Shown here piece after piece: positions 1-11,512 of a stretch of 64,000 bases of DNA. The first letter of the stretch is position 1. Every line of letters begins with the position of its first letter. This stretch comes from Stigmatella ashevillena. GTDB taxonomy: Bacteria > Myxococcota > Myxococcia > Myxococcales > Myxococcaceae. A model generated the notes under the pieces. It saw nothing but the letters and a program-made list of their open reading frames with translations. It was not told where the DNA came from and made no database searches. A program made the position numbers and the translations under genes. The stretch covers positions 5,388,425 through 5,452,424 of the forward strand of contig NZ_JAQNDM010000002.1 of assembly GCF_028368975.1 (NCBI RefSeq), read 5' to 3'.

Positions 1-354
1 CAGCGGGCCAATGGTGCGCCGGGAGGCCCCCGTGAGGGCAATGGGCACGCCCCCCACCGCCAGCAGCCCCAGCCCCGCCCCCTCCAGGGCGAACAGCCGC
101 TTCGAGGTCTGCGTGTCACCTTCCACCCAGGTCCCCAGCCCGTGGAAGAGCAGCCCCGGCACCACCGAGAGCGCCGCCGGCACCGGTTGGAACGCAGGGC
201 GGGGCGCCTCGGGGGCCGATAGGAGCGCCTCCTGTGGCACGGGACAGGGCTCTGCCCGCGGCGCCTCCTCGCCGGCCCAGGCTCCCCCTGGACACAGCAG
301 CACTCCCAGGGCCACGCCCAGCGTGCGAGCCCCCCGACACAGCGGTTGCGTCAT
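1..354 (-). CDS. Exported hypothetical protein, N-terminal part (cut by window edge)
   Basis: An open frame starts at an ATG at 354-352 and runs to base 1 without a stop, so only the first 118 residues are visible. The first 27 residues form a signal peptide: a basic start, a hydrophobic core (VALGVLLC) and an AWA cleavage site. The mature part begins with an acidic, proline-rich segment, then a hydrophobic segment with the motif PGLLFHGLGTWVEGD. Short exported proteins with a PGxxxHGxGxxxxGD segment occur in myxobacteria and are unannotated; that is recollection, not a search result. It is divergent from the kinase starting at 574. Function unknown. Confidence 0.6.
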   Translation of the reverse strand, partial: MTQPLCRGARTLGVALGVLLCPGGAWAGEEAPRAEPCPVPQEALLSAPEAPRPAFQPVPAALSVVPGLLFHGLGTWVEGDTQTSKRLFALEGAGLGLLAVGGVPIALTGASRRTIGPL

Positions 355-573
355 GGGCTCACCTCCTGCCCTCCACGGAAATCCCCTCCACGGCATGTCG
401 GCGGGCCTATGCCTTTTGCCTCCCAACGTCCACCGCGAGTTCGGCCGGTCTCCCGGGAAGAGGGCAAGCGGCATTCCAGGCCCGGCAGACGCGGGGAGGG
501 CTCTCTGTCCCGGCCCCTGGAAAGGGAGAGGGGGGCCCCCGGGAACTTTCGGATTTTCAAACGGACACAGGGT

Positions 574-3321
<2,748 letters not shown>

Positions 3322-3479
3322 CCCTGGGCCGCCAACAGGCAGGCAGCCGGGCGCTGGCCCCCCGCTCCGAGCTCCGGCCTCCCGGCTCTCGGCGATCGGC
3401 CTGAAAGGGCAGGGCGCGCTCCCCGCCGGGACCGCGATGCGTACCCTGAGGACAACCACAACTTACCTGGAGTCACTCA

Positions 3480-4037
3480 ATGGTGCCTGTTCTGTCTTCG
3501 ACCGGTCTCGTGCTGCACAACCTTGGCTTGGCCGCAGGCTTTGGTGGTTCCCTCTTCGGGAAGATCGCCCTCAACCCGGCGGTGAAGGTCATCTCCTCCA
3601 CCGAGGAACGGGGGCAGGTGACGAACCTGGCCTGGAACGGCTTCAACATCGTCAATGCCGTCTCGGTGGGCACCGCCGCGCTCACCTGGCTCATCGGCCG
3701 CTACAAGCTGTCGGGCCGGGAGATCGACGTCACCACGCGCGGCCTTGTCATCGCCAAGGACGTGCTCCTGGGCGCCACCGTGGCGCTGGGCGCGGCCAAC
3801 ATCGCCAGCGGGGCCTACCTGGCCGCCCAGGCTCCGGATGCCCGCGTCCCGGTGGAGACGGGCAACACGCCCACCGTGGATACCCCGGAGAACGCCGCCA
3901 AGGCCATGAAGGCCATCGACGTGATGAGCATCGTCAACCTGGCGTGCATGGCCGGCGTCATCGGCGTCACCGCGCTGCTGAACATGAGGGCCGGCACGTC
4001 CTCCAAGTGGTCCGTTATCGCCCGGTTCCTCCCGTAA
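3480..4037 (+). CDS. Hypothetical membrane protein
   Basis: Protein of 185 residues with about four hydrophobic segments (roughly 8-28, 55-75, 88-112 and 152-172) and a short loop near residues 118-140 rich in Pro/Thr (VETGNTPTVDTPENA). The start ATG is preceded by GGAG at suitable spacing. I do not recognise the family. It lies 158 bp after the PEGA kinase gene on the same strand, convergent with the desaturase gene. A role in the inner membrane is inferred only from hydrophobicity. Confidence 0.75.
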   Translation: MVPVLSSTGLVLHNLGLAAGFGGSLFGKIALNPAVKVISSTEERGQVTNLAWNGFNIVNAVSVGTAALTWLIGRYKLSGREIDVTTRGLVIAKDVLLGATVALGAANIASGAYLAAQAPDARVPVETGNTPTVDTPENAAKAMKAIDVMSIVNLACMAGVIGVTALLNMRAGTSSKWSVIARFLP

Positions 4038-4145
4038 GGGCTTCCAGGAGCCACCTGCCTCCTTCGGCTCCAGCTCAACAAGGACGGGAAAGGCTCGTGG
4101 GCGCGGCGCCGAGGTGGGCACCGGGCCCATGGGTCTTTGCGGGGC

Positions 4146-5111
4146 TCACACGCGCGCGGCGTTGATGCCCGACTCCACCGCCTGGAGCTCATCCCCGAAC
4201 GTCACATCCACCTTCTCTCCGGTGGGCGGGTCGAAGGGGGCCCGGCCGATCTGCTTCGTCCCGAAGCGGGGGAAGAAGGGGGCCAGCACATAATTGCGGA
4301 AGCAGAAGGCAAAGAAGCTGTGGGTGCGCAGCGCGGGATCAATCTGAGGGGCGACCTTCGCGTGTGCCTCCCAGAGCGTGCTCCAGTGTGCGCCCGGCAT
4401 CTCATGGTGCGCGGCGTGGAGCCCGTTGTTGAAGAGAAAGAAGTTGATGGCCTTGCCCACGAAGCTGCGGCTGTGGTTGTGCTCGCTCCAGGGGTCCGTG
4501 TGGACGTGCTGGATGTAGTTGAAGAACATGATGGTCCACAGCGCGAACAGGGCGGGCAGCAGGAAGGCGAACCCCCAGACCTTGAAGCCGTGCAAGGGCC
4601 CGTACAGCGCGACGGCCAGCCCCAGGAGCAGCAGGTGGATGCCGGCCCACACCGTGTATTGGGTGACGATCTGCCGGAACAGGGCCGGGTTGTTGGTGCG
4701 CGCCTTGCGGATGAAGGCCTTGATGGGATCGCTCTGGAAGTAGCTGGAGACGAAGAAGTACGAGAAGGCCACCCAGCCGGTGTGATTGTTGGTGTAGCGC
4801 CAGGTGATGGTCGCATCCCCCGCCTTGTTCACGAACTTGTGGTGGTTCAGGTTGTGCGTCGGAATCCAGGCGAACGTCGGGTAGCCATAGAAGATGGACA
4901 ACCACATGCCGAACCCGTTGTTGAGCGAGCGGTTCTTGAACGTGGGGCAGTGGTTGTGGTTGTGCGCCATCACTCCGGCCGAGAGCGCCAGGTAGCACGC
5001 CACCGGGCTCAGCCATGGAATCAGCGTCGGGTTGGCGTACATCGACAGGGCCACCACGGGCATGGCCGCGCACCACAACAGCGTCCGGCGATCGGCAGAG
5101 AATCGGAGCAT
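4146..5111 (-). CDS. Membrane fatty acid desaturase
   Basis: Di-iron membrane desaturase of 321 residues that would introduce double bonds into fatty acyl chains. All three histidine boxes are present: HNHNH (50-54), HNLNHH (86-91) and HAAHH (232-236), with an extra HVHTD near 202. Hydrophobic segments lie near 10-30, 33-48, 155-172 and 180-200, as expected for this superfamily. The ATG at 5111 is preferred over TTG/GTG starts 40-45 bp further upstream. It is divergent from the cold-shock gene, and both functions (membrane fluidity and cold adaptation) would fit a shared temperature response; that link is inference. Confidence 0.9.
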   Translation of the reverse strand: MLRFSADRRTLLWCAAMPVVALSMYANPTLIPWLSPVACYLALSAGVMAHNHNHCPTFKNRSLNNGFGMWLSIFYGYPTFAWIPTHNLNHHKFVNKAGDATITWRYTNNHTGWVAFSYFFVSSYFQSDPIKAFIRKARTNNPALFRQIVTQYTVWAGIHLLLLGLAVALYGPLHGFKVWGFAFLLPALFALWTIMFFNYIQHVHTDPWSEHNHSRSFVGKAINFFLFNNGLHAAHHEMPGAHWSTLWEAHAKVAPQIDPALRTHSFFAFCFRNYVLAPFFPRFGTKQIGRAPFDPPTGEKVDVTFGDELQAVESGINAARV

Positions 5112-5323
5112 AGGCGCGTGCTGTACCCCACCTGGATGTTCACTGGCTACCACCAATCCAAGCCTTGCCGCCCACTGGACACCTGGATTGAGAGCTGCCG
5201 AGGAAAAAACCGCTTCCCCCCCTGGCTTTTGCCATTCAAAGGTGTCAGGAAATTTCCAACCCTCATCTGGTGAGAGGGTCTTCCGGCGCCATTCTCAGCG
5301 CACGGACGAACGAGGATGCGGAA

Positions 5324-5527
5324 ATGGCTACAGGTGTCGTGAAGTGGTTCAATGATGCGAAGGGCTTCGGTTTCATCACCCAGGATGGCGGGGGCGAAGA
5401 CGTGTTCTGCCACCACACGTCCATCCAGGCCGACGGTTTCCGCAGCCTCTCCGAAGGCCAACGGGTGTCTTTCGACGTGGCCAAGGGCCCCAAGGGCCTG
5501 CAGGCCCAGAACGTCAAGCCCATCTGA
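5324..5527 (+). CDS. Cold-shock domain protein (CspA family)
   Basis: A 67-residue single cold-shock domain protein that binds single-stranded RNA/DNA and acts as an RNA chaperone. RNP1 (KGFGFI) and RNP2 (VFCHHTSI, more usually VFVHHSAI) are both visible, after the typical opening [16 protein letters not shown]. The start ATG has a GAGG element about 9 bp upstream, which rules out the longer open frame from 5270. The roughly 210-bp gap to the divergent desaturase gene leaves room for a long 5' leader, common in csp genes. Two hairpins follow the stop codon. Length and sequence match the family. Confidence 0.96.
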   Translation: MATGVVKWFNDAKGFGFITQDGGGEDVFCHHTSIQADGFRSLSEGQRVSFDVAKGPKGLQAQNVKPI

Positions 5528-5539
5528 ACCGCCTCACCC

Positions 5540-5604
5540 CGGGCCTTTCCAGGCCCGCTCCTCAGGGCCTGCTTCTCGCGCCGCAGCGAGAGGCGGGCCC
5601 TTTG
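5540..5604 (+). terminator. Tandem hairpins, Rho-independent terminator of the csp gene
   Basis: A first perfect 7-bp hairpin occupies 5540-5557 (CGGGCCT, TTCC loop, AGGCCCG). A second, much stronger one has a 15-bp arm at 5565-5579 pairing with 5586-5600, every position paired with two or three G-T wobbles, a six-base loop, and then TTTGTG. It starts 12 bp after the csp stop codon. Confidence 0.85.
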
Positions 5605-5749
5605 TGCTCCTGCTGCCTTCATCCGCCTACATGACGACCCGGATCAGGAAAATGATCGGCTGAGGGAGGAAACTCGGAAAGCCCTGTGCGGATAATAGGA
5701 ATGTCTGGTGTACCTCTGGGTACGCCCCTTGCCCCCCCGCAGAGGCTCC

Positions 5750-6646
5750 ATGTCCGGCGTCAACCCGAACCGTCCGACCACCACCCCCCGTACGACGTCC
5801 ACCCCGCAGACCCAAACGCCCGCGCAGACGCCCGCGCAGACGCCGAACCGCGTGGAGACCAACGTCTCGGGCAGCGCTCCCATCGCGCAGCGCCAGGTGA
5901 GCGGCAGCTACGACACGGGCTCGGCCTTCGAGGCGAGCACCTCCGGCACGCTGCCGGGCGGCATCGAGGGTGAGGCGCACGTCTCCGGCCCGAGCTTCTC
6001 GGTGGAAGGCAACGCGGACGCCAGCGTCGGGATGGGCGGCATCGACGTGAACCTGTCGGTGGACGTCAGCGCCACCCTGGCCGAGGGCGGCGCCAGCGCG
6101 ACGAAGACCTTCGAAGTGGATGTGGCCGGCGAGAAGCTGGACATCACCGTGGACCTGAGCGCCGAGGGCGTGGTGGGTGCCGACGGCAGCCTGAACCTGG
6201 ACATCCACATCGGCACCGATGGCCAGGTGTCCATCGAGGCGGGCGCCGAGGGCTTCGCGGGAGCCCGGGCCTCGCTGACGGGCGGCGTCAAGGTGGAGCA
6301 CGAGGGCCGTGAGCTGGCCAGCGGCAGCGTGGAGCTGAGCGCCACCGCGGGTGTGAGCGGCGATGCGCACGCCAACATCGAGCTGACGGGCGAGGGGCTG
6401 TCCTTCGACGTGGGCGCGGAGGCCTCGGCAGGCGTGGGCTTCGGCGTGGACATCGAGGGCAACATCAACGCGGGCAACACGGTGCGCTTCGCGGGCGAGG
6501 TGCTCGGCGGGCTGGCCGAAGAGGGCGTGGAGTGGGCGGGCGACCGGCTGGAAGACATCGGCGACTGGGCCGGGGACCGGCTCGAGGACGTGGGCCAGTT
6601 CATCGACGACCTCATCCCGGACATCGATCTCAACCCGTTCAACTGA
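5750..6646 (+). CDS. Glycine/alanine-rich repetitive protein, unknown function
   Basis: Protein of 298 residues with no family I recognise. Residues 1-45 are Thr/Pro/Gln-rich (TPAQTPAQTP). Residues about 60-255 are a Gly/Ala/Ser/Glu-rich region of alternating hydrophobic and polar residues, suggesting stacked beta strands (for example DVNLSVDVSATL and NLDIHIGTDG). The end has an amphipathic repeat, with GDRLEDIGDWAGDRLEDVG near 268-286. The protein is strongly acidic and has no signal peptide. The ATG at 5750 follows an AGAGG element. It precedes the TPR gene by 46 bp on the same strand, so the two may be cotranscribed. Confidence 0.75.
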   Translation: MSGVNPNRPTTTPRTTSTPQTQTPAQTPAQTPNRVETNVSGSAPIAQRQVSGSYDTGSAFEASTSGTLPGGIEGEAHVSGPSFSVEGNADASVGMGGIDVNLSVDVSATLAEGGASATKTFEVDVAGEKLDITVDLSAEGVVGADGSLNLDIHIGTDGQVSIEAGAEGFAGARASLTGGVKVEHEGRELASGSVELSATAGVSGDAHANIELTGEGLSFDVGAEASAGVGFGVDIEGNINAGNTVRFAGEVLGGLAEEGVEWAGDRLEDIGDWAGDRLEDVGQFIDDLIPDIDLNPFN

Positions 6647-6692
6647 GCCTCGCTTCCGTCCGGAGCCCCCTTTCTGATTGCATGCGGTGACC

Positions 6693-7871
6693 ATGGCAAT
6701 CGAACGCACCGCGAAAGAGGGCTTCAAGCTGATGAAGATGGGGCTGCTGCCCGCGGCGGCCCGTGAGTTTCAAGGCGTGTTGGCCAAGAACCCCCAGGAC
6801 GCCTCGGCGCTCCTGGGCATGGCCCGCCTCCACCTGGCGCAGCAAGAGGCGGACAAGGCCCGGCCGCTCCTGGAGAAGCTGCTGGCGCTGGACCCCGAGC
6901 ACGCCGAGGCCCGCGGCTTTCTGGCCCGGCTGAAGGCGGAAGGGGAGAAGGACGAAGGCGCGCTCGACGAGCTGCGCGAGTTGGCCAAGAGCCCCGAGGC
7001 CGGCTTCATCGAGTTCTACAACCTGGGACACGCGCTGCTGCTGTTGCCCGGCAAGGAAGCCGAGGCCGCGCAGGCGTTCGTGCAGGCCCTGAAGGTCTCC
7101 CCCAAGAACCCGCACGCCACCACGTACCTGGGGGTGGCGGTGTGGAAGCAGGGCCAGTTGCAGCAGGCGCTCAAGTGCTTCAAGTACGCGGCCACGCTGG
7201 CCCCGCGCGAGTCACTGCCCTTGCAACTGGCCTCCAAGGTGCTGGTGCAGTTGGGGCAGGTGGGCAAGGCGCACCTGGCGTTGCAGAAGGCGCTCCAGCG
7301 CGCCCCGCAGAAGCCCGAGCTGCACGAGGACTTCATCAAGCTGTGCGTCTTCGCCAACAAGCCGAAGCTGGCGCTCAAGTCGGTGATCGACTTCCGGCAG
7401 TTGGATCCGCAGAACCCCAACGGCCCCTACCTCCAGGGGCTGGTGATGCTCTTGTCGGGCAACCTGAGCGAGGCGCGCCGCACCTTCCGCGAGGCGGTGG
7501 CGCTGGCGCCCCAGTCCTGGGAGCCCAAGCTGGGCCTCGCGCGCGCGCTGCTGATCGGCGAGCAGAAGGAAGTGGCCGAGGCGCTCAAGCTGCTGGAAGA
7601 GGCGGTGGCGCTGGCGCCCACGGAGCCGGGCCCCTCGAACGAGCTGGCGGTGCACTACCTGGCCCGGCCAGAGACGGCGGCCAAGGCGAAGGAACTGCTC
7701 GCGCGTGTGCTGGCCGCGCACCCCGACGAGCCGGGCGCGAACCTGAACATGGGCCTGGCGCTGGTGAAGACGGACAAGGCCGCTGCGGCCGGGCACGCGC
7801 AGAAGGCGCTCAAGAGCACGGATCCTACCGTGCGTGAGCAGGCCGAGCGGCTCCTGAAGCTGGTCTCCTGA
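6693..7871 (+). CDS. Tetratricopeptide repeat protein
   Basis: Protein of 392 residues made almost entirely of TPR helical hairpins, for example near residues 14-47 (FKLMKMGLLPAAAREFQGVL), 49-82, 108-142 and 262-300. TPR arrays act as protein-interaction scaffolds. No signal peptide or membrane segment is visible, so it is probably cytoplasmic. The ATG at 6693 is chosen over an in-frame start 15 bp upstream. It follows the Gly-rich protein gene on the same strand and converges with the cupin gene. Partner unknown. Confidence 0.88.
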   Translation: MAIERTAKEGFKLMKMGLLPAAAREFQGVLAKNPQDASALLGMARLHLAQQEADKARPLLEKLLALDPEHAEARGFLARLKAEGEKDEGALDELRELAKSPEAGFIEFYNLGHALLLLPGKEAEAAQAFVQALKVSPKNPHATTYLGVAVWKQGQLQQALKCFKYAATLAPRESLPLQLASKVLVQLGQVGKAHLALQKALQRAPQKPELHEDFIKLCVFANKPKLALKSVIDFRQLDPQNPNGPYLQGLVMLLSGNLSEARRTFREAVALAPQSWEPKLGLARALLIGEQKEVAEALKLLEEAVALAPTEPGPSNELAVHYLARPETAAKAKELLARVLAAHPDEPGANLNMGLALVKTDKAAAAGHAQKALKSTDPTVREQAERLLKLVS

Positions 7872-7930
7872 CAGGCCGCTCCTGTCCAGGGTCCACGGAC
7901 GGCTCCCAGTGGAGACGCGCCCGTGTGTTC

Positions 7931-8401
7931 CTACGGCCGTGAAAAACGCCGGAGCAGCTCCGCGTGCTCCGGATGGAGCGAGAGGAGCGCCTCGCGGGAG
8001 GGCATCTCCCAATCCGCGAAGTCGAACCCTGGCGCCACGGTGCACCCCGCCAGTGTGTAGTCCCCCTCCGGCGCCGCCGCCTGGAGAACCCCGGCGGGGA
8101 CGACCACCTGCGGACGCTCCCCTCGCGCCACCTCGCGGCCCAGCACCACCCGCTCCAGCCCACGCGGGCCCAGCAGAGACAGCGTCAGCGGCGCGCCCTC
8201 GTAGAAGTGCCACACCTCGTCCGAGGCCACCCGGTGCCACGCCGCGAACGTGCCGCGCGGCAGCAAGTAATAGATGGCGGTGCCCGCGGAGCGCGTCCCT
8301 CGGGGCGTCTCCACCTGCGCGCTCGCCCGGTACATCTCCCGGTAGTACCCACCCTCAGGGTGGGGCTGAAGCCCCAGGGCCTTCACCAGCTCGTCGGTCA
8401 T
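7931..8401 (-). CDS. Cupin family protein (DUF985/Cupin_5)
   Basis: A 156-residue protein matching the Cupin_5/DUF985 family: the opening LGLQPHPEGGYYREMYR, the AWHRVASDEVWHFYEG metal-binding segment, and the late segment YTLAGCTVAPGFDFADWEM are the family signatures. Proteins of this fold bind metal or small sugars; the reaction for this subfamily is unsettled. The ATG at 8401 starts just before the conserved N-terminus, so the longer open frame to 8473 is rejected. It is divergent from the second kinase gene. Confidence 0.9.
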   Translation of the reverse strand: MTDELVKALGLQPHPEGGYYREMYRASAQVETPRGTRSAGTAIYYLLPRGTFAAWHRVASDEVWHFYEGAPLTLSLLGPRGLERVVLGREVARGERPQVVVPAGVLQAAAPEGDYTLAGCTVAPGFDFADWEMPSREALLSLHPEHAELLRRFSRP

Positions 8402-8453
8402 GGGGCGCACTCTACCCCCGTGCCACCCATCCAACCTGCCAGTGCCTCCCCTC

Positions 8454-8471
8454 GACCTGACCCAACAGGTC
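8454..8471. promoter_or_regulatory. Short inverted repeat between cupin and kinase genes
   Basis: GACCTG and CAGGTC are separated by six bases in the 125-bp divergent intergenic region. It could be a regulator site for either gene, but arms of six bases may occur by chance. Confidence 0.3.
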
Positions 8472-8526
8472 ACCTCCGTGCTTGAACCACCCTGCCTATC
8501 AGGTCATACTGTTCCCAGACGTCCTC

Positions 8527-10554
8527 ATGGGTCACGTGTCCGTGATTGCTCACCCCCTCCAACTCCAGCCGGACATGAAGATCGGCCCCTGGCGCATCGT
8601 GGCCCGGTTGGGCTCGGGCGGCTTCGGCGCCGTGTTCCGCGTGGAGTGTGGCGGGGAGTTCTTCGCCCTCAAGTTCGCCGTCCATGGCCCCGACAGCCCA
8701 GACCCCAACCGCACCGATGGCCGCGCCCGGCGCGAGCTGGCCTGCCTGCTGCTCACCTCCCACCCCCACGTCGTCCGCGTCTGGGGCCACGGCCGTTGGC
8801 CCCACCCGCGCACCGGCTACCACTACGTCGTCATGGACTATGTGGAGGGGCCCACGCTCACCGGCTGGGTGCGCCACCACCGCCCCACCTTCCGCCAGGT
8901 GCTCGTCCTCTTCGACACCCTGGCGCGCACCCTGGATGCCCTGCACGCCCAGGACATCCACCACCGGGACCTGAAGGGCTCCAACATCCTCGTGCGCGCC
9001 GTGGACGACGCGCCGCTGCTCGTGGACTTCGGCGCCGGGGACCACGCCGACTCCACCCCCCTCACCGAGGGCCCCCTGCCGCCCGGCACCCCGCACCTGC
9101 GCACCCCCGAGGCGCTGCGCTTCCTGCGCGAGGAGTACGCCAACCCCCTGGCCCGCTACGTCTCGAGCCCCAGCGATGACCTCTACGCGCTGGGAGGCAC
9201 CCTCTATGAGGTGCTCACCGGCGTGCCGCCCTTCCCCCCGCACCTGCCGCGCGAGGTGCTCATCGTCCAGATCGAAACCCAGATGCCGACCCCGCCGGCC
9301 GCGCTCAACGCGCTCATCCCCCCGGCCCTGTCCAATCTCGTGCAGCGCCTGCTCGCGAAGACCCCCGAAGAGCGCCCCAACAGCGGCTGGGTACTCCACG
9401 AAGAGCTCGAGGCCTTGCTCCTGGACGAGCGCCTGGCCCTGGATGTCCCCGTGGCACCGAGCGCCGAGGCCGTGACGACCGAGGGCATGGGTGAGGCCCT
9501 GCTCATGGTGGGGGAAGACCCTCCCGAGGGACGCCCTCCCCCCGTCCGCACCTCCCGGCCTCCCTGGGGCGAGACGGAAGCGCCCCCCGCGGCCCCGCCT
9601 CCCGCCCCGCCCCTCGGTGCGCCGGCTCCGTCGGCACCCACCGAGGCGCAAGCTCCCCGGACCTCCAGGCACTGGACCGTGCTGGTGCTGCTGGGGGGGC
9701 TGGGCGTGGGCCTGGGCCTGTGGAGAACCGGCCCCTCCCTCACTCCGGACATGTCCCCCTCTCTGTCGGCCTCTCCCCTCCCCGCCGAGGCGCTCCCGTT
9801 GCCGCTCCCGTTGCCGATGGACACGGGGGATGCAGGGCCACCGCCTACCTCGAACCTCTCCGACGCGGGCTCTGCCCCCGTCGCCGCCGCGCCCCCGCGT
9901 CCCCCTGCTCCGGAAGGTCCCCCCATGAGGAAAAAGAGCCCCGCGACACCCCCTGATCCGCCCCCCGCTCCCGGGGGTGGCAAGACGTTGCCGCAGCTCG
10001 TCGGTGCCACCGTCGCCGCGTGCGCCATCGCCGGAGGATGTGCCAGCACGGGCTCGCAGGTGCGCCTCTCGGTCCCCCGCGAGCCCTGTCCCCCCGGCGC
10101 CCTGGAAGCGATGGAGCCGTTCCGGAAACACAACGTCTGGAAGGACATCTTCTACGTGCGGATCGGTGACACGGGCGACTACCACGCCAGCGTGAACATC
10201 CCCGCCCCCCCGGAGGGCCCCGCCCAGGGGGTGGTGGTCTGGCCCGGCGAAGAGGGTGCCCTTCCGGTGAACAGCGTGCTGCTCGGCCGCTTCTACCGGA
10301 CCCAGCGCGTGTTCATCGGCCGGTTCACGGAGGCATTGCTGCCCGATGGCCAGCGGCTGCCGGTCTGCTACCAGCTCGTTCACACCCAGGGCAGCGACTT
10401 GCAGAATCCGAACCGGGTGCCGCACGGGTGGTTCTATGAGGAGCCCGTGGAAGCGCGGCAGATCCCGTCCGTCGGCAGGGCCTCTTGGGTGAAGCAGTTC
10501 GGAGAAGCCGTCGATACCTCCTCGCTGAGCCTTCCGCTCAAGCGGGCACCTTAA
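8527..10554 (+). CDS. Membrane Ser/Thr protein kinase
   Basis: Hanks-type kinase of 675 residues. The family opening MKIGPWRIVARLGSGGFGAVF is followed by lysine 49 (ALKF), glutamate 70, HRDLKGSN (catalytic Asp148) and DFG (167-169); the DFG is followed by AG, as is typical of this myxobacterial subgroup. The kinase domain ends near 295. A Pro/Ala-rich linker leads to one membrane helix near 383-400, another Pro-rich stretch, a hydrophobic segment with AIAGGCAS, and an extracytoplasmic C-terminal domain of about 160 residues that I do not recognise. The start could also be the ATG at 8575. The next gene, 37 bp downstream, is a DUF2381-type exported protein; this pair recurs in myxobacteria and probably forms one operon. 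Confidence 0.92.
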   Translation: MGHVSVIAHPLQLQPDMKIGPWRIVARLGSGGFGAVFRVECGGEFFALKFAVHGPDSPDPNRTDGRARRELACLLLTSHPHVVRVWGHGRWPHPRTGYHYVVMDYVEGPTLTGWVRHHRPTFRQVLVLFDTLARTLDALHAQDIHHRDLKGSNILVRAVDDAPLLVDFGAGDHADSTPLTEGPLPPGTPHLRTPEALRFLREEYANPLARYVSSPSDDLYALGGTLYEVLTGVPPFPPHLPREVLIVQIETQMPTPPAALNALIPPALSNLVQRLLAKTPEERPNSGWVLHEELEALLLDERLALDVPVAPSAEAVTTEGMGEALLMVGEDPPEGRPPPVRTSRPPWGETEAPPAAPPPAPPLGAPAPSAPTEAQAPRTSRHWTVLVLLGGLGVGLGLWRTGPSLTPDMSPSLSASPLPAEALPLPLPLPMDTGDAGPPPTSNLSDAGSAPVAAAPPRPPAPEGPPMRKKSPATPPDPPPAPGGGKTLPQLVGATVAACAIAGGCASTGSQVRLSVPREPCPPGALEAMEPFRKHNVWKDIFYVRIGDTGDYHASVNIPAPPEGPAQGVVVWPGEEGALPVNSVLLGRFYRTQRVFIGRFTEALLPDGQRLPVCYQLVHTQGSDLQNPNRVPHGWFYEEPVEARQIPSVGRASWVKQFGEAVDTSSLSLPLKRAP

Positions 10555-10591
10555 GTCCGCGCCCTCGCGCTCCCGACAGAGACTCCGCGCC

Positions 10592-11497
10592 ATGTCCCTT
10601 CCCCTTCGCGCAGTCTTCCTGGGGCTCGTCCTTCTCGGGGCCACGAAGGCCACCGCGAGGCCCGGCCCGCTCCAGTGCGAGCCCGACGTGCGCCACATCC
10701 TCCTGGAGCCCGTCGGCGCGGGGAGCCCTCCGCCCGAGGTGTGCATCCAGGCGGGGAAGGCCACCACGCTGCTGTTCGACCGGGCCGTGCGCCCCGGCGA
10801 AGTCCGGCTGGAGGGCCGCGCGCGCTTCCGGCAGGTGGAGGCCATGGGCAGCATCCTCGTGCTGGTGCCGGGCGAAACGCTCACCCCGGGCATGCGCTTG
10901 CGGCTGGAGGTGCCCTTCCGCGAGGCGGGGGAGGCCGCGGCCTTTGTCCTGGTGGCCTCTTCCCTGGCCGAGCGCCAGGTCGAAGTCTCCCATGTGAGCC
11001 GGGCGGCAGAGGGGCTCTTCGGCGAGGAGCTGCGGACCGAGTTGCAGCAGTGCCGCCAACGGCTCACGGAGGCCGAAACATGGTGGGCGCGGAGCCAGAA
11101 CCTCGCGGGGGCGGTGAGCCACTTCTGGCTGAGCGACACGCTCTCCAGCCTGAATCTGCAAGCGGCGGCCCACGCCGCGCAGGCACCGGGCTTCCCCTGG
11201 ATCAGCGAGTTCTTCGCCTATCGCGCGGCTGCCCACGAGCGTGCCCTGCGCATGGGCCTGCGCCCCCGCGCGGGGGCTCCGCCCTGGAAACCCGTCCAGG
11301 CCACCTTGCAGGGCCCCTCCGGCGAACCGCCCGTGACGCTGGAGATCCTGAACCCCCCCGCCCTGCCCAACAGGGGCCAGGAGCTCCTCCTGCACGTGCC
11401 CTCCTCGCAGGACGACGAGCACCCGGGGCCCTTCACCCTCGTGCTCGTCAGCAAGGGGGCGCCGCCGTGGATCATCCCGGGGGTGCGCTTCCCCTGA
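10592..11497 (+). CDS. DUF2381 (TIGR02268-like) exported protein
   Basis: Protein of 301 residues with a signal peptide (residues 1-22, LGLVLLGATKATA). Features shared with the myxobacterial paralogous family TIGR02268/DUF2381 include the early CEPDVRHILL segment, CIQAGKATTLLFD, a central stretch rich in Arg/Glu predicted as helix (ELRTELQQCRQRLTEAE), and the end LVLVSKGAPPWIIPGVRFP. The family is of unknown function, periplasmic or surface located, and typically sits beside a Ser/Thr kinase gene, as here. It may be the ligand or sensor partner of the kinase's extracytoplasmic domain; that is inference. Confidence 0.88.
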   Translation: MSLPLRAVFLGLVLLGATKATARPGPLQCEPDVRHILLEPVGAGSPPPEVCIQAGKATTLLFDRAVRPGEVRLEGRARFRQVEAMGSILVLVPGETLTPGMRLRLEVPFREAGEAAAFVLVASSLAERQVEVSHVSRAAEGLFGEELRTELQQCRQRLTEAETWWARSQNLAGAVSHFWLSDTLSSLNLQAAAHAAQAPGFPWISEFFAYRAAAHERALRMGLRPRAGAPPWKPVQATLQGPSGEPPVTLEILNPPALPNRGQELLLHVPSSQDDEHPGPFTLVLVSKGAPPWIIPGVRFP

Positions 11498-11512
11498 GCA
11501 GAGGGAGCGTCT

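Noticed and set aside
4137-5273. 378-codon plus-strand frame over the desaturase gene
   Set aside because: The opposite strand encodes a complete desaturase with all His boxes; the plus frame is its shadow.
5627-6727. 366-codon minus-strand frame over the Gly-rich protein
   Set aside because: No start signal and only shadow composition; the plus frame has an AGAGG element and sensible composition.
8470-11139. 889-codon minus-strand frame across the kinase and DUF2381 genes
   Set aside because: Shadow of the coding strand; it covers two real genes and has Arg/Gly-rich sequence only.
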